64,000 bases of DNA from Paucilactobacillus hokkaidonensis JCM 18461 (GCF_000829395.1 NZ_AP014680.1:1178001-1242000); one strand, 5' to 3'. Shown: positions 50,659 to 58,970, counted from the first letter of the stretch. The notes: generated by a model from the sequence alone, not told the origin. Numbers and translations are program-made.

Positions 50659-50697
50659 AGACACCCAGGTTGTAGTTAGTTTGGGTGTCTCTTTTTT
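50659..50697 (+). terminator. Terminator after degV, similar to the small RNA terminator at 50828
   Basis: AGACACCCA / TGGGTGTCT, 9-bp stem with a 14-nt loop, then six T. Its stem, loop start (GG-TGT) and downstream TAAATGATT resemble the hairpin at 50828-50863, suggesting duplication. Confidence 0.88.
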
Positions 50698-50768
50698 GCT
50701 AAATGATTACAAACCATAATAATTAAAATATATGTATTTGATACGTAACTATTTTACCTTCACAACGG

Positions 50769-50797
50769 TTGACTTTGATTGATAAATGTTTAATAAT
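50769..50797 (+). promoter_or_regulatory. Promoter of a putative antitoxin small RNA
   Basis: TTGACT, exactly 17 nt, AATAAT, each one mismatch from consensus. No coding sequence follows before the terminator at 50828-50863. Confidence 0.75.
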
Positions 50798-50803
50798 TGT
50801 AAG

Positions 50804-50863
50804 TGAACTATGGACATCAGATACACCAACACCCAGGCTGTCGTGAGTCTGGGTGTTTTTTTT
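50804..50863 (+). ncRNA. Putative antitoxin RNA (RNA II-like) of an Fst-type type I system
   Basis: A roughly 60-nt transcript is predicted from the promoter above to an intrinsic terminator (AACACCCAG / CTGGGTGTT, 12-nt loop, then seven or more T at 50828-50863). Its 5' segment, 50804-50818 (TGAACTATGGACATC), is a near copy of 51010-51024 (TGAACCATGGACACC), which covers the toxin start codon on the opposite strand. As RNA, it pairs with the toxin message over 15 continuous positions, 13 Watson-Crick and two G-U. Convergent transcripts with such repeats are the plan of the par/Fst locus. Predicted only; transcription is not shown. Confidence 0.65.
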
Positions 50864-50921
50864 CGTTAAATAATTGTCATTATTACTTAGCGGGTGAGTT
50901 TTAAATCATAACCTTTGTTAT

Positions 50922-51023
50922 TTAACGCCGATTATGGTTATCTAGCCAAAAAACTAGTAACGCATTAAAGATTGCGATTAAACAACCTAATAGTAATTGG
51001 CTTAGAAACTGAACCATGGACAC
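50922..51023 (-). CDS. Putative Fst-like type I toxin, 33-aa hydrophobic peptide
   Basis: 33 codons starting at GTG (51023), 8 nt after a perfect GGAGG. The peptide begins VSMVQFLSQ, has one hydrophobic helix (LLLGCLIAIFNALLVF) and ends WLDNHNRR: the membrane helix, Trp-Leu-Asp and charged tail of Fst/Ldr-type toxins. An ATG two codons later is 14 nt from the ribosome site. The gene is too short for routine annotation. It is convergent with the small RNA at 50804-50863, whose 5' end can pair over the GTG start. Its own promoter is unclear; a TATTAT at 51125-51130 would give a leader of about 100 nt. Membrane depolarising toxicity is inferred from the family. Confidence 0.68.
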   Translation of the reverse strand: MSMVQFLSQLLLGCLIAIFNALLVFWLDNHNRR

Positions 51024-51173
51024 CCATTTCACCTCCTAACGTACCAGTTTCTACGGTGTGCCATCCATCTTTCAATGTGACCATCCCCTGAGCAGTTTAA
51101 TTTCCCAAATTCACCTCACTTCACATAATATTTCTGCTCTATTAATTACATACGAAAAACAATGGTCATTTTC

Positions 51174-51193
51174 ATCAATTGTCATCAATTGAT
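51174..51193. repeat. Perfect palindrome between clc gene and Fst-like locus
   Basis: ATCAATTG-TCAT-CAATTGAT, 8-bp arms, about 45 bp upstream of the possible toxin -10 box and 47 bp after the ClC stop; possible operator. No gene is seen in the rest of this interval (51024-51239). Confidence 0.5.
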
Positions 51194-51239
51194 TGATGAG
51201 ATTATTTAAACAGCATCAACTTATAATCTTTAAAACATA

Positions 51240-52454
51240 TTAATTTACTTGCTTTACACTCTTTGAGAACTTATTTGTTAACAGACAAGCTGCAATAATG
51301 AACGGAAAAAGCTGAATCGGAAATAGAAATAATAGTAATGCTGCGGTTACATAGGGCTGATTAATAATAATTGTCACGCTAGCCGCAACAACAATTCCCA
51401 CAATTAATCCAGGAGTATATGGAAACAGTTCCGCCAGTGCAAAGCCCATCGCGGTACCAGCAAAGATAGCTGGGAAAATCTTTCCACCGCGCCAGCCGAA
51501 TGCGAAACACAAATTCGTCAATAGTGCCTTACCGATTGCAAGCAATAAAATATACGGCAGACCAAAGTTAACTACATCCTTAGAAAAGCCAAGTAGTTCA
51601 TGCTCACCAGAAAATAAAAAATACGGCGAAATCATCCCGAGAATTCCCATTATTGTACCGACCAATACTGCCAACAAGATTGGTTGTTTGATTTTTTTAG
51701 CTACTATTTCACTATACTTTTCAAAAAGTTGAAACAGATAGCCAAACCCAATCCCGACAATTAAGGCCGGAAAAATGGTTAGCAATACTTTAACATCCCA
51801 GTCAACTGCTGGTATTCGAATCGTAAATACCGATTCATTTGGAAATAAATATTTGACTAAAGTAAAACCGGACACCCCAGCAATTGTCGTGATGGTGTAT
51901 AAAATAATTTTTCGAACCCGATTTCTGAACTGATCTTTGACAAGTTGCTTTTCTAGGGACTCCCCGATTCCAACCAATGGGGCATAAAATATTGAAGACA
52001 TCATCGCCTCAATACTCAGTTCAAGTAATTCAGTTCGCATCGCCATGGTTAGCTTCATCCGGTCACCAATCCAACTGATCAGTCCACCCAAGATACTCGC
52101 CAAGGCCGCCTCTGGTCCTAAACTGGCTCCAAATGATAGTACAATAATTGCCGTCACAAAATTTCGAGGTAAATTCTTTTTATAAGCCACTTTATTAGTG
52201 GCTTTAAATTCATGGAGTGTTTCATGCACAGTCCTAGGATACTTACCAAGCTTGCTTTGTAGGATACCAACGATCACACCACCGACTATTCCGATGATTA
52301 AAGGATAGTAAACAGGACCATGAAACAGATTAGGAATCTCCACCCAAATAACATGGATTAGAAAATTAACCAGCGCAAGAAATAAAGCAGCAATCAAACC
52401 CACTACAAAACCCATCAATATACAGTTGATAACAAAAAATAATTTGAATTTCAT
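51240..52454 (-). CDS. ClC-family chloride channel/transporter
   Basis: 404 residues, about ten or more membrane helices. Three selectivity segments are recognisable: GASLGPEAALASILGG (ClC motif around the gating Glu, here GPE in place of the usual REGP), a middle GMISPYFLFSGEHEL segment, and GWRGGKIFPAIFAGTAMG. It carries Cl- or exchanges Cl-/H+, or possibly fluoride, across the membrane. It follows the K+ channel gene by 5 bp, forming an operon that could move K+ and Cl- together. Confidence 0.88.
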   Translation of the reverse strand: MKFKLFFVINCILMGFVVGLIAALFLALVNFLIHVIWVEIPNLFHGPVYYPLIIGIVGGVIVGILQSKLGKYPRTVHETLHEFKATNKVAYKKNLPRNFVTAIIVLSFGASLGPEAALASILGGLISWIGDRMKLTMAMRTELLELSIEAMMSSIFYAPLVGIGESLEKQLVKDQFRNRVRKIILYTITTIAGVSGFTLVKYLFPNESVFTIRIPAVDWDVKVLLTIFPALIVGIGFGYLFQLFEKYSEIVAKKIKQPILLAVLVGTIMGILGMISPYFLFSGEHELLGFSKDVVNFGLPYILLLAIGKALLTNLCFAFGWRGGKIFPAIFAGTAMGFALAELFPYTPGLIVGIVVAASVTIIINQPYVTAALLLFLFPIQLFPFIIAACLLTNKFSKSVKQVN

Positions 52455-52459
52455 TCGAC

Positions 52460-52813
52460 TTACTCCCCATCACTTCTCTTTTCTCGATGATACTGTGTCA
52501 GCGCGTGGTTAATGTTAACGATTAAAGCCGTAAAAATGCCCACTCCAATTAAGACATAGAAAATGGTGAAAATTTTACCAAGATCAGTTTGTGGATACAA
52601 GTCACCATAACCAATGGTTGCGAGCGTGATGACTGAAAAATACAACGCATCCAAATATGCCATTTTCTCAACGTTATGATAAAATAAAGTGCCAATTATA
52701 AAAATAAAAGCAATCATCACCATTAACGCTTTTTGTTCTTCTTGCTTATATAAAATTTTTAAGATCTGCCACATATTTTTAAGTAACAACCAAAAAGAAA
52801 TTATGATATCCAC
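52460..52813 (-). CDS. Two-TM potassium channel (Ion_trans_2)
   Basis: 117 residues: a basic N-terminus, one helix, the pore loop with selectivity filter TIGYGD (66-71) followed by LYPQTDLGK, and the inner helix FTIFYVLIGVGIFTALI with a gating glycine. It forms a tetrameric K+ pore and has no regulatory RCK domain. The start is GTG, with GAAGGTG overlapping it, so the exact start is uncertain. Operon with the ClC gene. Confidence 0.9.
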   Translation of the reverse strand: MDIIISFWLLLKNMWQILKILYKQEEQKALMVMIAFIFIIGTLFYHNVEKMAYLDALYFSVITLATIGYGDLYPQTDLGKIFTIFYVLIGVGIFTALIVNINHALTQYHREKRSDGE

Positions 52814-52976
52814 CTTCTTTACTGACTGGTAATGTATTTTAACTAGATCAAACTGACCGTTTTAATTAATTTAGTTAGTAATGCTATCCAGCTACGATAA
52901 ATTATAATTAATCTTCTACATTAAATATAACTAATATAACAACTAGTTTGCAAGCTATAACTATGTATAAGTAAAC

Positions 52977-53025
52977 AAAAAGACGGTCGTGATGTATCAT
53001 CCAGATACAATCACAACCGTCTTTT
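52977..53025 (-). terminator. Terminator after the YoeB-like toxin gene
   Basis: AAAAGACGGT / ACCGTCTTTT plus inner GTGAT/ATCAC and GTATC/GATAC helices, 5-nt loop, U-run on either strand. The adjacent AT-rich interval up to 52814 shows no gene. Confidence 0.85.
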
Positions 53026-53046
53026 ACATGTGCTGAAAATCATTAT

Positions 53047-53310
53047 TTACTTATCCTGATAGTGTGTTTTACATTCAGCAATAAGTAGTGTATTGCCATT
53101 GATTTTATAAACAATCCTATTTTTGCTATCAATGCGGCGACTATACCAACCAGAATAATTAGACTTTAATTTTTCGGCCTTACCTAGTCCCTGAGTACCA
53201 TTCCTATCAATATCTTTAATTAGACTATTGATTTTTTTGAGTGTTTTCTTATCTTCGGTTTGCCAAGCTACATAATCATGCCAAGCTGTTTCGTTCCAAG
53301 CTTTAATCAT
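53047..53310 (-). CDS. YoeB/Txe-family ribosome-dependent mRNA interferase toxin
   Basis: 87 residues from the ATG at 53310, overlapping the antitoxin stop by 8 nt. It opens IKAWNETAWHDYVAWQ, and the YoeB catalytic residues are at the E. coli positions: Glu46, Arg65, His83 and Tyr84. It should cleave mRNA in the ribosomal A site. The partner upstream looks RelB/DinJ-like rather than the usual YefM. Active site intact, so probably functional. Confidence 0.93.
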   Translation of the reverse strand: MIKAWNETAWHDYVAWQTEDKKTLKKINSLIKDIDRNGTQGLGKAEKLKSNYSGWYSRRIDSKNRIVYKINGNTLLIAECKTHYQDK

Positions 53311-53557
53311 CAATCAACTCATGGACACTTCCACCATTTTTTTCTAAATCTTCAATAGCACTTTTTAAAAACTTCTGATTTTCAGCACTATAAAATGGAT
53401 CCGCCACAATCTCAAACGGGAATTTTTGGTCTTTGACTAATGTCTTTGCAAAAATAGTAAAAGCAGTTGTAATATTCATCCCCATATCTTCAAGTGTTTT
53501 CTCGGTTTCTTTTTTTAAATTATCATCGACCCTAATGCTGATTGTACTTTTAGTCAT
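53303..53557 (-). CDS. RelB/DinJ-type antitoxin
   Basis: 84 residues from the ATG at 53557 (GGGGG upstream). The ribbon-helix-helix start TISIRVDDNLKKETEKTLEDMGMNITTAFTIFAKTLV is the RelB/DinJ pattern; the acidic C-terminus (FLKSAIEDLEKNGGSVHELIDD) would wrap the toxin. It overlaps the YoeB-like toxin gene, so the two are translationally coupled. It should repress its own promoter. Confidence 0.9.
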   Translation of the reverse strand: MTKSTISIRVDDNLKKETEKTLEDMGMNITTAFTIFAKTLVKDQKFPFEIVADPFYSAENQKFLKSAIEDLEKNGGSVHELIDD

Positions 53558-53589
53558 TATTGGTTTCCCCCTCATTACTTACATACGAA

Positions 53590-53618
53590 TTATACTACAT
53601 TGCGAATACATTGTATAC
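53590..53618 (-). promoter_or_regulatory. Promoter and repeats of the antitoxin-toxin operon
   Basis: Minus-strand TATACA, 17 nt, perfect TATAAT. ATGTATTC repeats at the -35 region and upstream (53604-53634) are candidate antitoxin binding sites. Confidence 0.7.
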
Positions 53619-53645
53619 AAATATGAATACATCGTTGTACTGCTT

Positions 53646-56600
53646 TCAAATTCCCAATATCACTCTAACTTCTTCTTCCGTCAATGTCCCTTTATTTTCG
53701 GTACCGCTGAGTACTTGATCCACAAAATTACGTTTCTTTTCCTGTAATTTATAAATCTGTTCCTCAATCGTTCCTTTGGTAATCAATCGGAAGACGTCAA
53801 CCTTTTTTTTCTGTCCGATTCGGTGTGCCCGGGCAGTTGCTTGATCTTCGACCGCTGGATTCCACCATAAATCAACTAATACAACCATAGCAGCACCAGT
53901 TAAATTAAGACCAGTCCCACCAGCTTTAAGTGAAATCAAAAAGATATTTTTTTCGCCAGCATTAAACTTATTAACCATTTCCAATCGATCCTTGGGTTTG
54001 GTATTCCCTTGAATCATAAATGTATCTAGCCCTTGTTGCTTAAGTTTTGCTTCAATAATGTCCAACATCCCCGTAAATTGGGAGAAAATCAAAACATGCC
54101 GATCACTGTCTTCTGCCTGTTGCAAAATCTCGTTCAACTGCTCCAACTTGCCAGATTCAGCCTTATAATCATCCAAATACAGCGCTGGAGTATCACAAAT
54201 CTGTCGTAATCTAGTTAAACCGGCTAAAATTTCGAGTTTGTTTTTGACAAACGTATCGCCGGACATCCCACGTACCTTCACTTGCATTTGTTTTAATTGT
54301 GCTAAATAAACAGTCTTTTGTTCTTTCGTTAATTCATTATATAAGTTTGATTCAACTTTTTCAGGCAATTCCTTTAGTACAGCTTCTTTTTCTCGCCGCA
54401 TGATGAATGGTTTAACTCGAATTGAAACTTCTTCAGGAGTTAATTTTTTAAAAGCCTTTTTACTGGGTAAAAGTCCGGGCATAACAATCTCAAAAATCGA
54501 CCATAGTTCTTCCACTCGGTTTTCAATTGGTGTTCCAGATAAAGCAAACGTATTCTTAGGATTTAACTTACGTAAACTTTGACTAGTTTTTGTACTGGAA
54601 TTTTTAACAAATTGGGCTTCATCAAGAACTAAATAGTTAAGATCCGACTGCTCATATTCCTCAATATCCGACCGTGCACTATTGTAGCTTGTAATTAAAA
54701 TATTCGTTTGCGTATCATTAATTAGCTCTTGTCGTTTCTCCTTAGTACCATCAACCACAGTGGTATTAACTTCAGGTGCAAATTTATTAAATTCAGCCTG
54801 CCAATTATAAATTAATGAAGCTGGTGAAACAATCAGATTAGTTTTACCTGCTTCTAAATGATTAATTAAAAATGCAATCATTTGTACTGTTTTCCCAAGT
54901 CCCATCTCATCGGCCAAAATACCACCAAAATGATATGAATCTAGCATTTCAAGCCACTGAATTCCAAGCTTTTGATACGGTCGTAGTTGTGCTTGAACTG
55001 GATGATCATTGGCATATTCAAACCCTTCTGGATGCGCTAGATTTTGTGTCATTTGCTCAAACTTCTGATCAAATTGCGCTGAACCACCCAAAGCAGATTG
55101 AATTGATAACGCCTGCGACGCATGCAACTTCACTTGTCCATTTTTAACTTTGCCCTGTTGGCGAATCTTAACTAGTGCGTTGGCAACTTTATTGAACGAT
55201 TCATCTAACACAATAATAGAACCATCCGGTCGTTCAATATATGGTCGATTCACATCCTCCAATTGTGCCAGAATACCATCAACTTCTTGTTCATTAATCC
55301 CATCAAATGAAAATTTAACTGCCAAAAAACCATCTGTTTCAGACACATTAACGGTTGGATTCAGTGCTTTTGCATCCAGCAATAAATCATTTAATTCATC
55401 AGAAATGGTCACAATACCGTTTTGCCGCAGATTAGGCAACTCACGAACAAAAAATTCATAGAGATCCTCTGCCTCAGAAAATTGTTTGGTAAAATGATTA
55501 TCTCGATTCATCGAATAAAACTGTAATCGTTCTAAGTATGAACGTGCTTGCTTTTCTTTGGCCAGGTTACGTTTAATCGGTTCTTGTTGATCAGAATCAT
55601 CAACATCATCATATTTATAGCCCAATTGTAGTTCCAGCTTATCGTCTGCTTCGCTAATATCAAATGTTGGAGTCACTTGGCTAGCTGACAGTTGTTCTGG
55701 CGCTGAAATTATTCCAATATTTTTAAAACTAGTAATAAAATTACTTAGATCAGACTCACTGCCTATCGGAAAATGTAATGCAACCTTAGGAGCATTTTCT
55801 CCTTGTCTACGTTGTTCTCGTATCCACTCTGTTGCAGTTGAATTATAGTTATTAATAATTTGAATAATCATTTTCATTTTGGAAAGTGAAACTTGATAAA
55901 CTATGTTTCCCTTAATTAACTCCGAATTATCTTCAACATATACATCAAATTTGCTTTTAAGTGTTAAATCATAACCATCACTCACTGATTTTACTGTTCC
56001 AACTAGCAATCCATCATTTGCTTCAAACTGTTTTTGTTGAATTGAATGATAGATTGGCCCATCTTCACCAGGTTGAAAATTTAACTGCGGAAGCTTAGTA
56101 CAAAGTGCCAGTGCCTGAACGGCTGAATTAATTGGTAACATAAAGTATTTAGCTTTATCAAATTCATTATTATAAATAATATCATTATTATTAACCAAAA
56201 CTAAATAATCCAAAAACTCCTGTTCACTCTCAGAAAAGTACTGCTTACCAACCTGAAATTCTCGTTTGCCACCAGTTTGATAATTAAGGCCATTCTCATA
56301 ATCATATAAAAAATCATCAATATCCTTGACTATATAGAGTTTGTTTTCTCCCTCCGCGCCAACTCTAAGATTGACAAAGAAACGATTTTTAAAACTGTCA
56401 TATGATTCGCTGACTTCTGCAATTATGAGATTAACCTCGATGGTTATTTTTTCAGATTCGTCCTTACTTGGCAACTGAAAATATTGCTTCGTTGGAAGTT
56501 TCAGTTCATCCAAAAATAAATTGCCACTTTCTTGCGCCATTCTAGTTTCTCGATTATGAAAGAAATGAATAGTTTCATCCTGATCAGCAAATCCATTTTC

Positions 56601-56897
56601 ATCTTCATCAAATTCTCCATTCATAAACAGATGTTCTAGTGGTCGATGTTGTTCTTTCAACAATTCGATTACAGCAGCAATGTGCTTACAAAATCCATTT
56701 TCCGCAAAATATGGGCAGTCACAAAGATCCATACTTCCTGATTTTTCTCGAATGACAACTTCATAAGCATATGTACCATAAACTGTGGCCTTTACCTCTT
56801 TATTTATTCGATCAATATTTTCAATCTGCGCATTTTCATTAGCAACAATATTCTTGCCACGTTGCCAGATTCTAGCAGGCATTGTTCTGTTTTTCAT
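53646..56897 (-). CDS. SWIM zinc-finger SNF2-family helicase/ATPase
   Basis: 1083 residues. A SWIM zinc finger lies near 55-72 (CDCPYFAENGFCKH), then a long bacterial SNF2-associated region. The SNF2 ATPase core begins near 640: DEMGLGKT, DEAQFVKNSST, SGTPIENRVEELWS. The helicase C domain has LIFSQFTGMLDIIE and QATARAHRIGQ. A double-stranded DNA translocase that may remodel protein-DNA or transcription complexes; the bacterial role is poorly defined. Monocistronic; ATG with GGAGC upstream. Confidence 0.95.
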   Translation of the reverse strand: MKNRTMPARIWQRGKNIVANENAQIENIDRINKEVKATVYGTYAYEVVIREKSGSMDLCDCPYFAENGFCKHIAAVIELLKEQHRPLEHLFMNGEFDEDENGFADQDETIHFFHNRETRMAQESGNLFLDELKLPTKQYFQLPSKDESEKITIEVNLIIAEVSESYDSFKNRFFVNLRVGAEGENKLYIVKDIDDFLYDYENGLNYQTGGKREFQVGKQYFSESEQEFLDYLVLVNNNDIIYNNEFDKAKYFMLPINSAVQALALCTKLPQLNFQPGEDGPIYHSIQQKQFEANDGLLVGTVKSVSDGYDLTLKSKFDVYVEDNSELIKGNIVYQVSLSKMKMIIQIINNYNSTATEWIREQRRQGENAPKVALHFPIGSESDLSNFITSFKNIGIISAPEQLSASQVTPTFDISEADDKLELQLGYKYDDVDDSDQQEPIKRNLAKEKQARSYLERLQFYSMNRDNHFTKQFSEAEDLYEFFVRELPNLRQNGIVTISDELNDLLLDAKALNPTVNVSETDGFLAVKFSFDGINEQEVDGILAQLEDVNRPYIERPDGSIIVLDESFNKVANALVKIRQQGKVKNGQVKLHASQALSIQSALGGSAQFDQKFEQMTQNLAHPEGFEYANDHPVQAQLRPYQKLGIQWLEMLDSYHFGGILADEMGLGKTVQMIAFLINHLEAGKTNLIVSPASLIYNWQAEFNKFAPEVNTTVVDGTKEKRQELINDTQTNILITSYNSARSDIEEYEQSDLNYLVLDEAQFVKNSSTKTSQSLRKLNPKNTFALSGTPIENRVEELWSIFEIVMPGLLPSKKAFKKLTPEEVSIRVKPFIMRREKEAVLKELPEKVESNLYNELTKEQKTVYLAQLKQMQVKVRGMSGDTFVKNKLEILAGLTRLRQICDTPALYLDDYKAESGKLEQLNEILQQAEDSDRHVLIFSQFTGMLDIIEAKLKQQGLDTFMIQGNTKPKDRLEMVNKFNAGEKNIFLISLKAGGTGLNLTGAAMVVLVDLWWNPAVEDQATARAHRIGQKKKVDVFRLITKGTIEEQIYKLQEKKRNFVDQVLSGTENKGTLTEEEVRVILGI

Positions 56898-56983
56898 ATA
56901 ATTGCTCCATTTTCTAGCTGATTTTTAACATCACTCCATTCTACTAACAATCAGAGTGAAAGTAAATTCTTGCAAACCATAAT

Positions 56984-57010
56984 AAAAAGACTAACCATAA
57001 ATAGTTAGCC
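56984..57010 (-). terminator. Terminator of the DUF2316/NTF2-like operon
   Basis: GGCTAAC / GTTAGTC, 7 bp with one G-U, 8-nt loop, then five U on the minus strand; 6 nt after the stop of the frame at 57017. Confidence 0.7.
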
Positions 57011-57016
57011 TAAACT

Positions 57017-57187
57017 TTAATTGCAATTAAGGATTTGTAGATGTGTCTTTAAGACACTAGCAAACGATGCATCATCTAGCATTCCGCCTGCAGGTTCAAT
57101 TTGACGACCCGTAATACTGAAAGTATGAAATTGTAATGGGTTTACAAAGCCTTCAATATTGAAAGTCGTTTTAATTGGAATAAATAA
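57017..57187 (-). pseudogene. In-frame 56-codon continuation after the NTF2-like stop, possible gene remnant
   Basis: Immediately after the TAA of the NTF2-like gene the same frame stays open for 56 codons. It encodes protein-like sequence (TTFNIEGFVNPLQFHTF, TGRQIEPAGG, DDASFASVLKTHL) and then stops 6 nt before a terminator. It has no start codon or ribosome site. It may be the tail of a lost third operon gene, or a C-terminal extension cut off by a nonsense change. The family is not recognised. Confidence 0.4.
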
Positions 57188-57772
57188 TTATGCTTTATGA
57201 TCTACCCAAGCCTGTGCCTGCGCATATAGTTTCTTAATATCAGCTGGTCGATCCGTCCCTAACAAATCCTGACTGACTTCTCCGCCAGCTGCTGTGCGTA
57301 CATAGGATAGAAACTGATACGATGGTCGAAATTTAGCTAACTCCTTGGGATCAATTACTAATTTTTCTCCCGGAATCACTGCATGCAAACTATCACTTTC
57401 ATTAATTGAAATCATACTTGCAATTTTCCAGTCTTGATCTCGTTTTTCAACGCGATAGATTAGACGCCGGTATGATTCAATTTCAGTTTGCACATCTTGG
57501 ACCATCATCCGCATATTTGTAACCGTTGGTAATTCAACATAGGCCCGATCACCATTTTGATGAATCACCGGTGCACTAACACTGCCCACGATGGTAAACC
57601 GCGGATCAACTTCTGCCGGACTTTGATTCAAAAAAGTATCGAGACTGCCATTTTGCCAGCTAGTCGCTACGGTTGCATCCGGATAATAACAATCTGCTAA
57701 TTCTTCAGCATGCCGTGCCCGATAAAGTCTTTCTCGCGCAACTAATTGACTAATTTCATCATAGTTATTCAT
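57188..57772 (-). CDS. NTF2/SnoaL-like domain protein
   Basis: 194 residues from the ATG at 57772 (GGAGG 7 nt upstream; 18 upstream codons overlap DUF2316 and are rejected). The cone-shaped NTF2-like fold is suggested by the N-terminal helix YDEISQLVARERLYRARH, then ELADCYYPDATVATSW, FTIVGSVSAPVIHQNGDRAYVEL and RRLIYRVEKRDQDWKIASM. Such proteins are small-molecule isomerases, hydrolases or binding proteins. It is 13 nt after the DUF2316 gene, with which it recurs. Exact reaction unknown. Confidence 0.85.
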   Translation of the reverse strand: MNNYDEISQLVARERLYRARHAEELADCYYPDATVATSWQNGSLDTFLNQSPAEVDPRFTIVGSVSAPVIHQNGDRAYVELPTVTNMRMMVQDVQTEIESYRRLIYRVEKRDQDWKIASMISINESDSLHAVIPGEKLVIDPKELAKFRPSYQFLSYVRTAAGGEVSQDLLGTDRPADIKKLYAQAQAWVDHKA

Positions 57773-57785
57773 TATTATTCCTCCA

Positions 57786-58097
57786 CTAATTATCGCCACC
57801 TGACATCTTGCGTTGATCAATCGCATGACTATTTAAGAACCAATGCCGATGCCAATCACCACTCATAGCACTGAATGGAACTGGTTCCTGACCATTCTTC
57901 TTAACATTTTCAATCAAATAATTTCTCAAAATCCAAGGATCATTGAGTGATTGTTGCGTCAGACTAAATAGATGATCTAGTTTAGTCATGCTAATATTCA
58001 AATCACTGGCAACCTGTTCTTTAGTTAAGCCACTCCGAATAAAGTTTTCATGTAGTTCATTGATTGAACTATCAATTTGTTGTGCATTTAAAGTCAT
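57786..58097 (-). CDS. DUF2316 family protein
   Basis: 103 residues, soluble. It matches the DUF2316 pattern: a helix-turn-helix-like N-terminus (ENFIRSGLTKEQVASDLNISMTKLDHLF), then DPWILRNYLIE, PVPFSAMSGDWHRHWFLN and a basic end IDQRKM. The HTH-like half suggests DNA binding, but the family is uncharacterised. Start ATG with AGGAGG 8 nt upstream; operon with the NTF2-like gene. Confidence 0.88.
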   Translation of the reverse strand: MTLNAQQIDSSINELHENFIRSGLTKEQVASDLNISMTKLDHLFSLTQQSLNDPWILRNYLIENVKKNGQEPVPFSAMSGDWHRHWFLNSHAIDQRKMSGGDN

Positions 58098-58247
58098 ATT
58101 AACATCCTCCTATAACATCTCTAGTTAAATTGAGCAAACAGATCTTCTCAAAGTAACTGACTAGTATTATATGAACATTTTACTCTTAATGAAAGTAGCT
58201 TATGCAGCATAAACCCAGATTTGTCGCATAAATTAAAATAGCCTAAA

Positions 58248-58451
58248 TTAATTTTGATATTCTAAAATATCACCAGGTTGGCAATCTAACGCTGCACAAA
58301 TCGCGGCCAACGTTGAGAATCGAATTGCCTTGGCTTTACCAGTTTTTAAGATGGACAAATTAGCCATGGTAATGCCAACCTGCTGGGCCAACTGAGTTAG
58401 ACTCATCTTCCTTTTGGCTAACATCACATCTAAATTAACAATAATTTTCAT
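58248..58451 (-). CDS. XRE-family helix-turn-helix regulator (YozG-like)
   Basis: 67 residues, a single Cro/C1 HTH: MSLTQLAQQVGITMANLSILKTGKAKAIRFSTLAAICAALDCQPGDIL. It lies 9 nt after the DUF2975 membrane gene, a pairing found across Firmicutes. The operon is preceded by a 30-bp perfect palindrome, the obvious candidate site for this protein. ATG with GAGGTGCTGAA upstream. Confidence 0.92.
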   Translation of the reverse strand: MKIIVNLDVMLAKRKMSLTQLAQQVGITMANLSILKTGKAKAIRFSTLAAICAALDCQPGDILEYQN

Positions 58452-58460
58452 TTCAGCACC

Positions 58461-58940
58461 TCAAATCGTTAAATCATTTTCAGATTTATAATTAACCGCA
58501 TTCGCCAACAGTTTTTCTAATAGTGCCGCAAACACACTAATCACAATCGAAGCACCTGTCAAAATAATACCAATCATTAGAACACCGGGAGCATCCATGT
58601 GATCTGCAAGCACATATAATGATGGTAATTCCAGTGCGTACACCACTCCCATCGCGACAGCCAACCATTTTATCAATCGCAATATTTTAATAGTCGTTTG
58701 TGAAAATGCATTGTCATGATCAATCAATATCAGAATTTTAAATGCCTGCCAGATAATTATCCAAAATAAAATCGCCGTGCTGGTCACCCCAACTGCACCA
58801 CCGTAAAATACATAACGATAGTGACTACTAAAATCATTTCCTGCTTGGATTAATCCAGGAACGGCAAAAATACACCCAGTTAATACTGCTAGTGCTAATA
58901 CAATAATGACGACCTTCAAAAATAATGTTTCTTTTTGCAT
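58461..58940 (-). CDS. DUF2975 membrane protein
   Basis: 159 residues with four transmembrane helices. It has the family's loop between helices 2 and 3 (ILIDHDNAFSQTTIKILRLIKW) and ends in a short cytosolic tail. Function unknown; the constant link to a small XRE regulator suggests a membrane sensor or modulator, by analogy only. Start ATG has GGAGGGTGAAC upstream. Confidence 0.9.
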   Translation of the reverse strand: MQKETLFLKVVIIVLALAVLTGCIFAVPGLIQAGNDFSSHYRYVFYGGAVGVTSTAILFWIIIWQAFKILILIDHDNAFSQTTIKILRLIKWLAVAMGVVYALELPSLYVLADHMDAPGVLMIGIILTGASIVISVFAALLEKLLANAVNYKSENDLTI

Positions 58941-58970
58941 GACTGTTCACCCTCCAACTTGTTTAACAAA

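Noticed and set aside
50967-51027. 19-codon frame starting at the ATG just before the Fst-like GTG
   Set aside because: Only 4 nt from the ribosome site, not hydrophobic, and the overlapping GTG frame has correct spacing and a recognisable toxin pattern.
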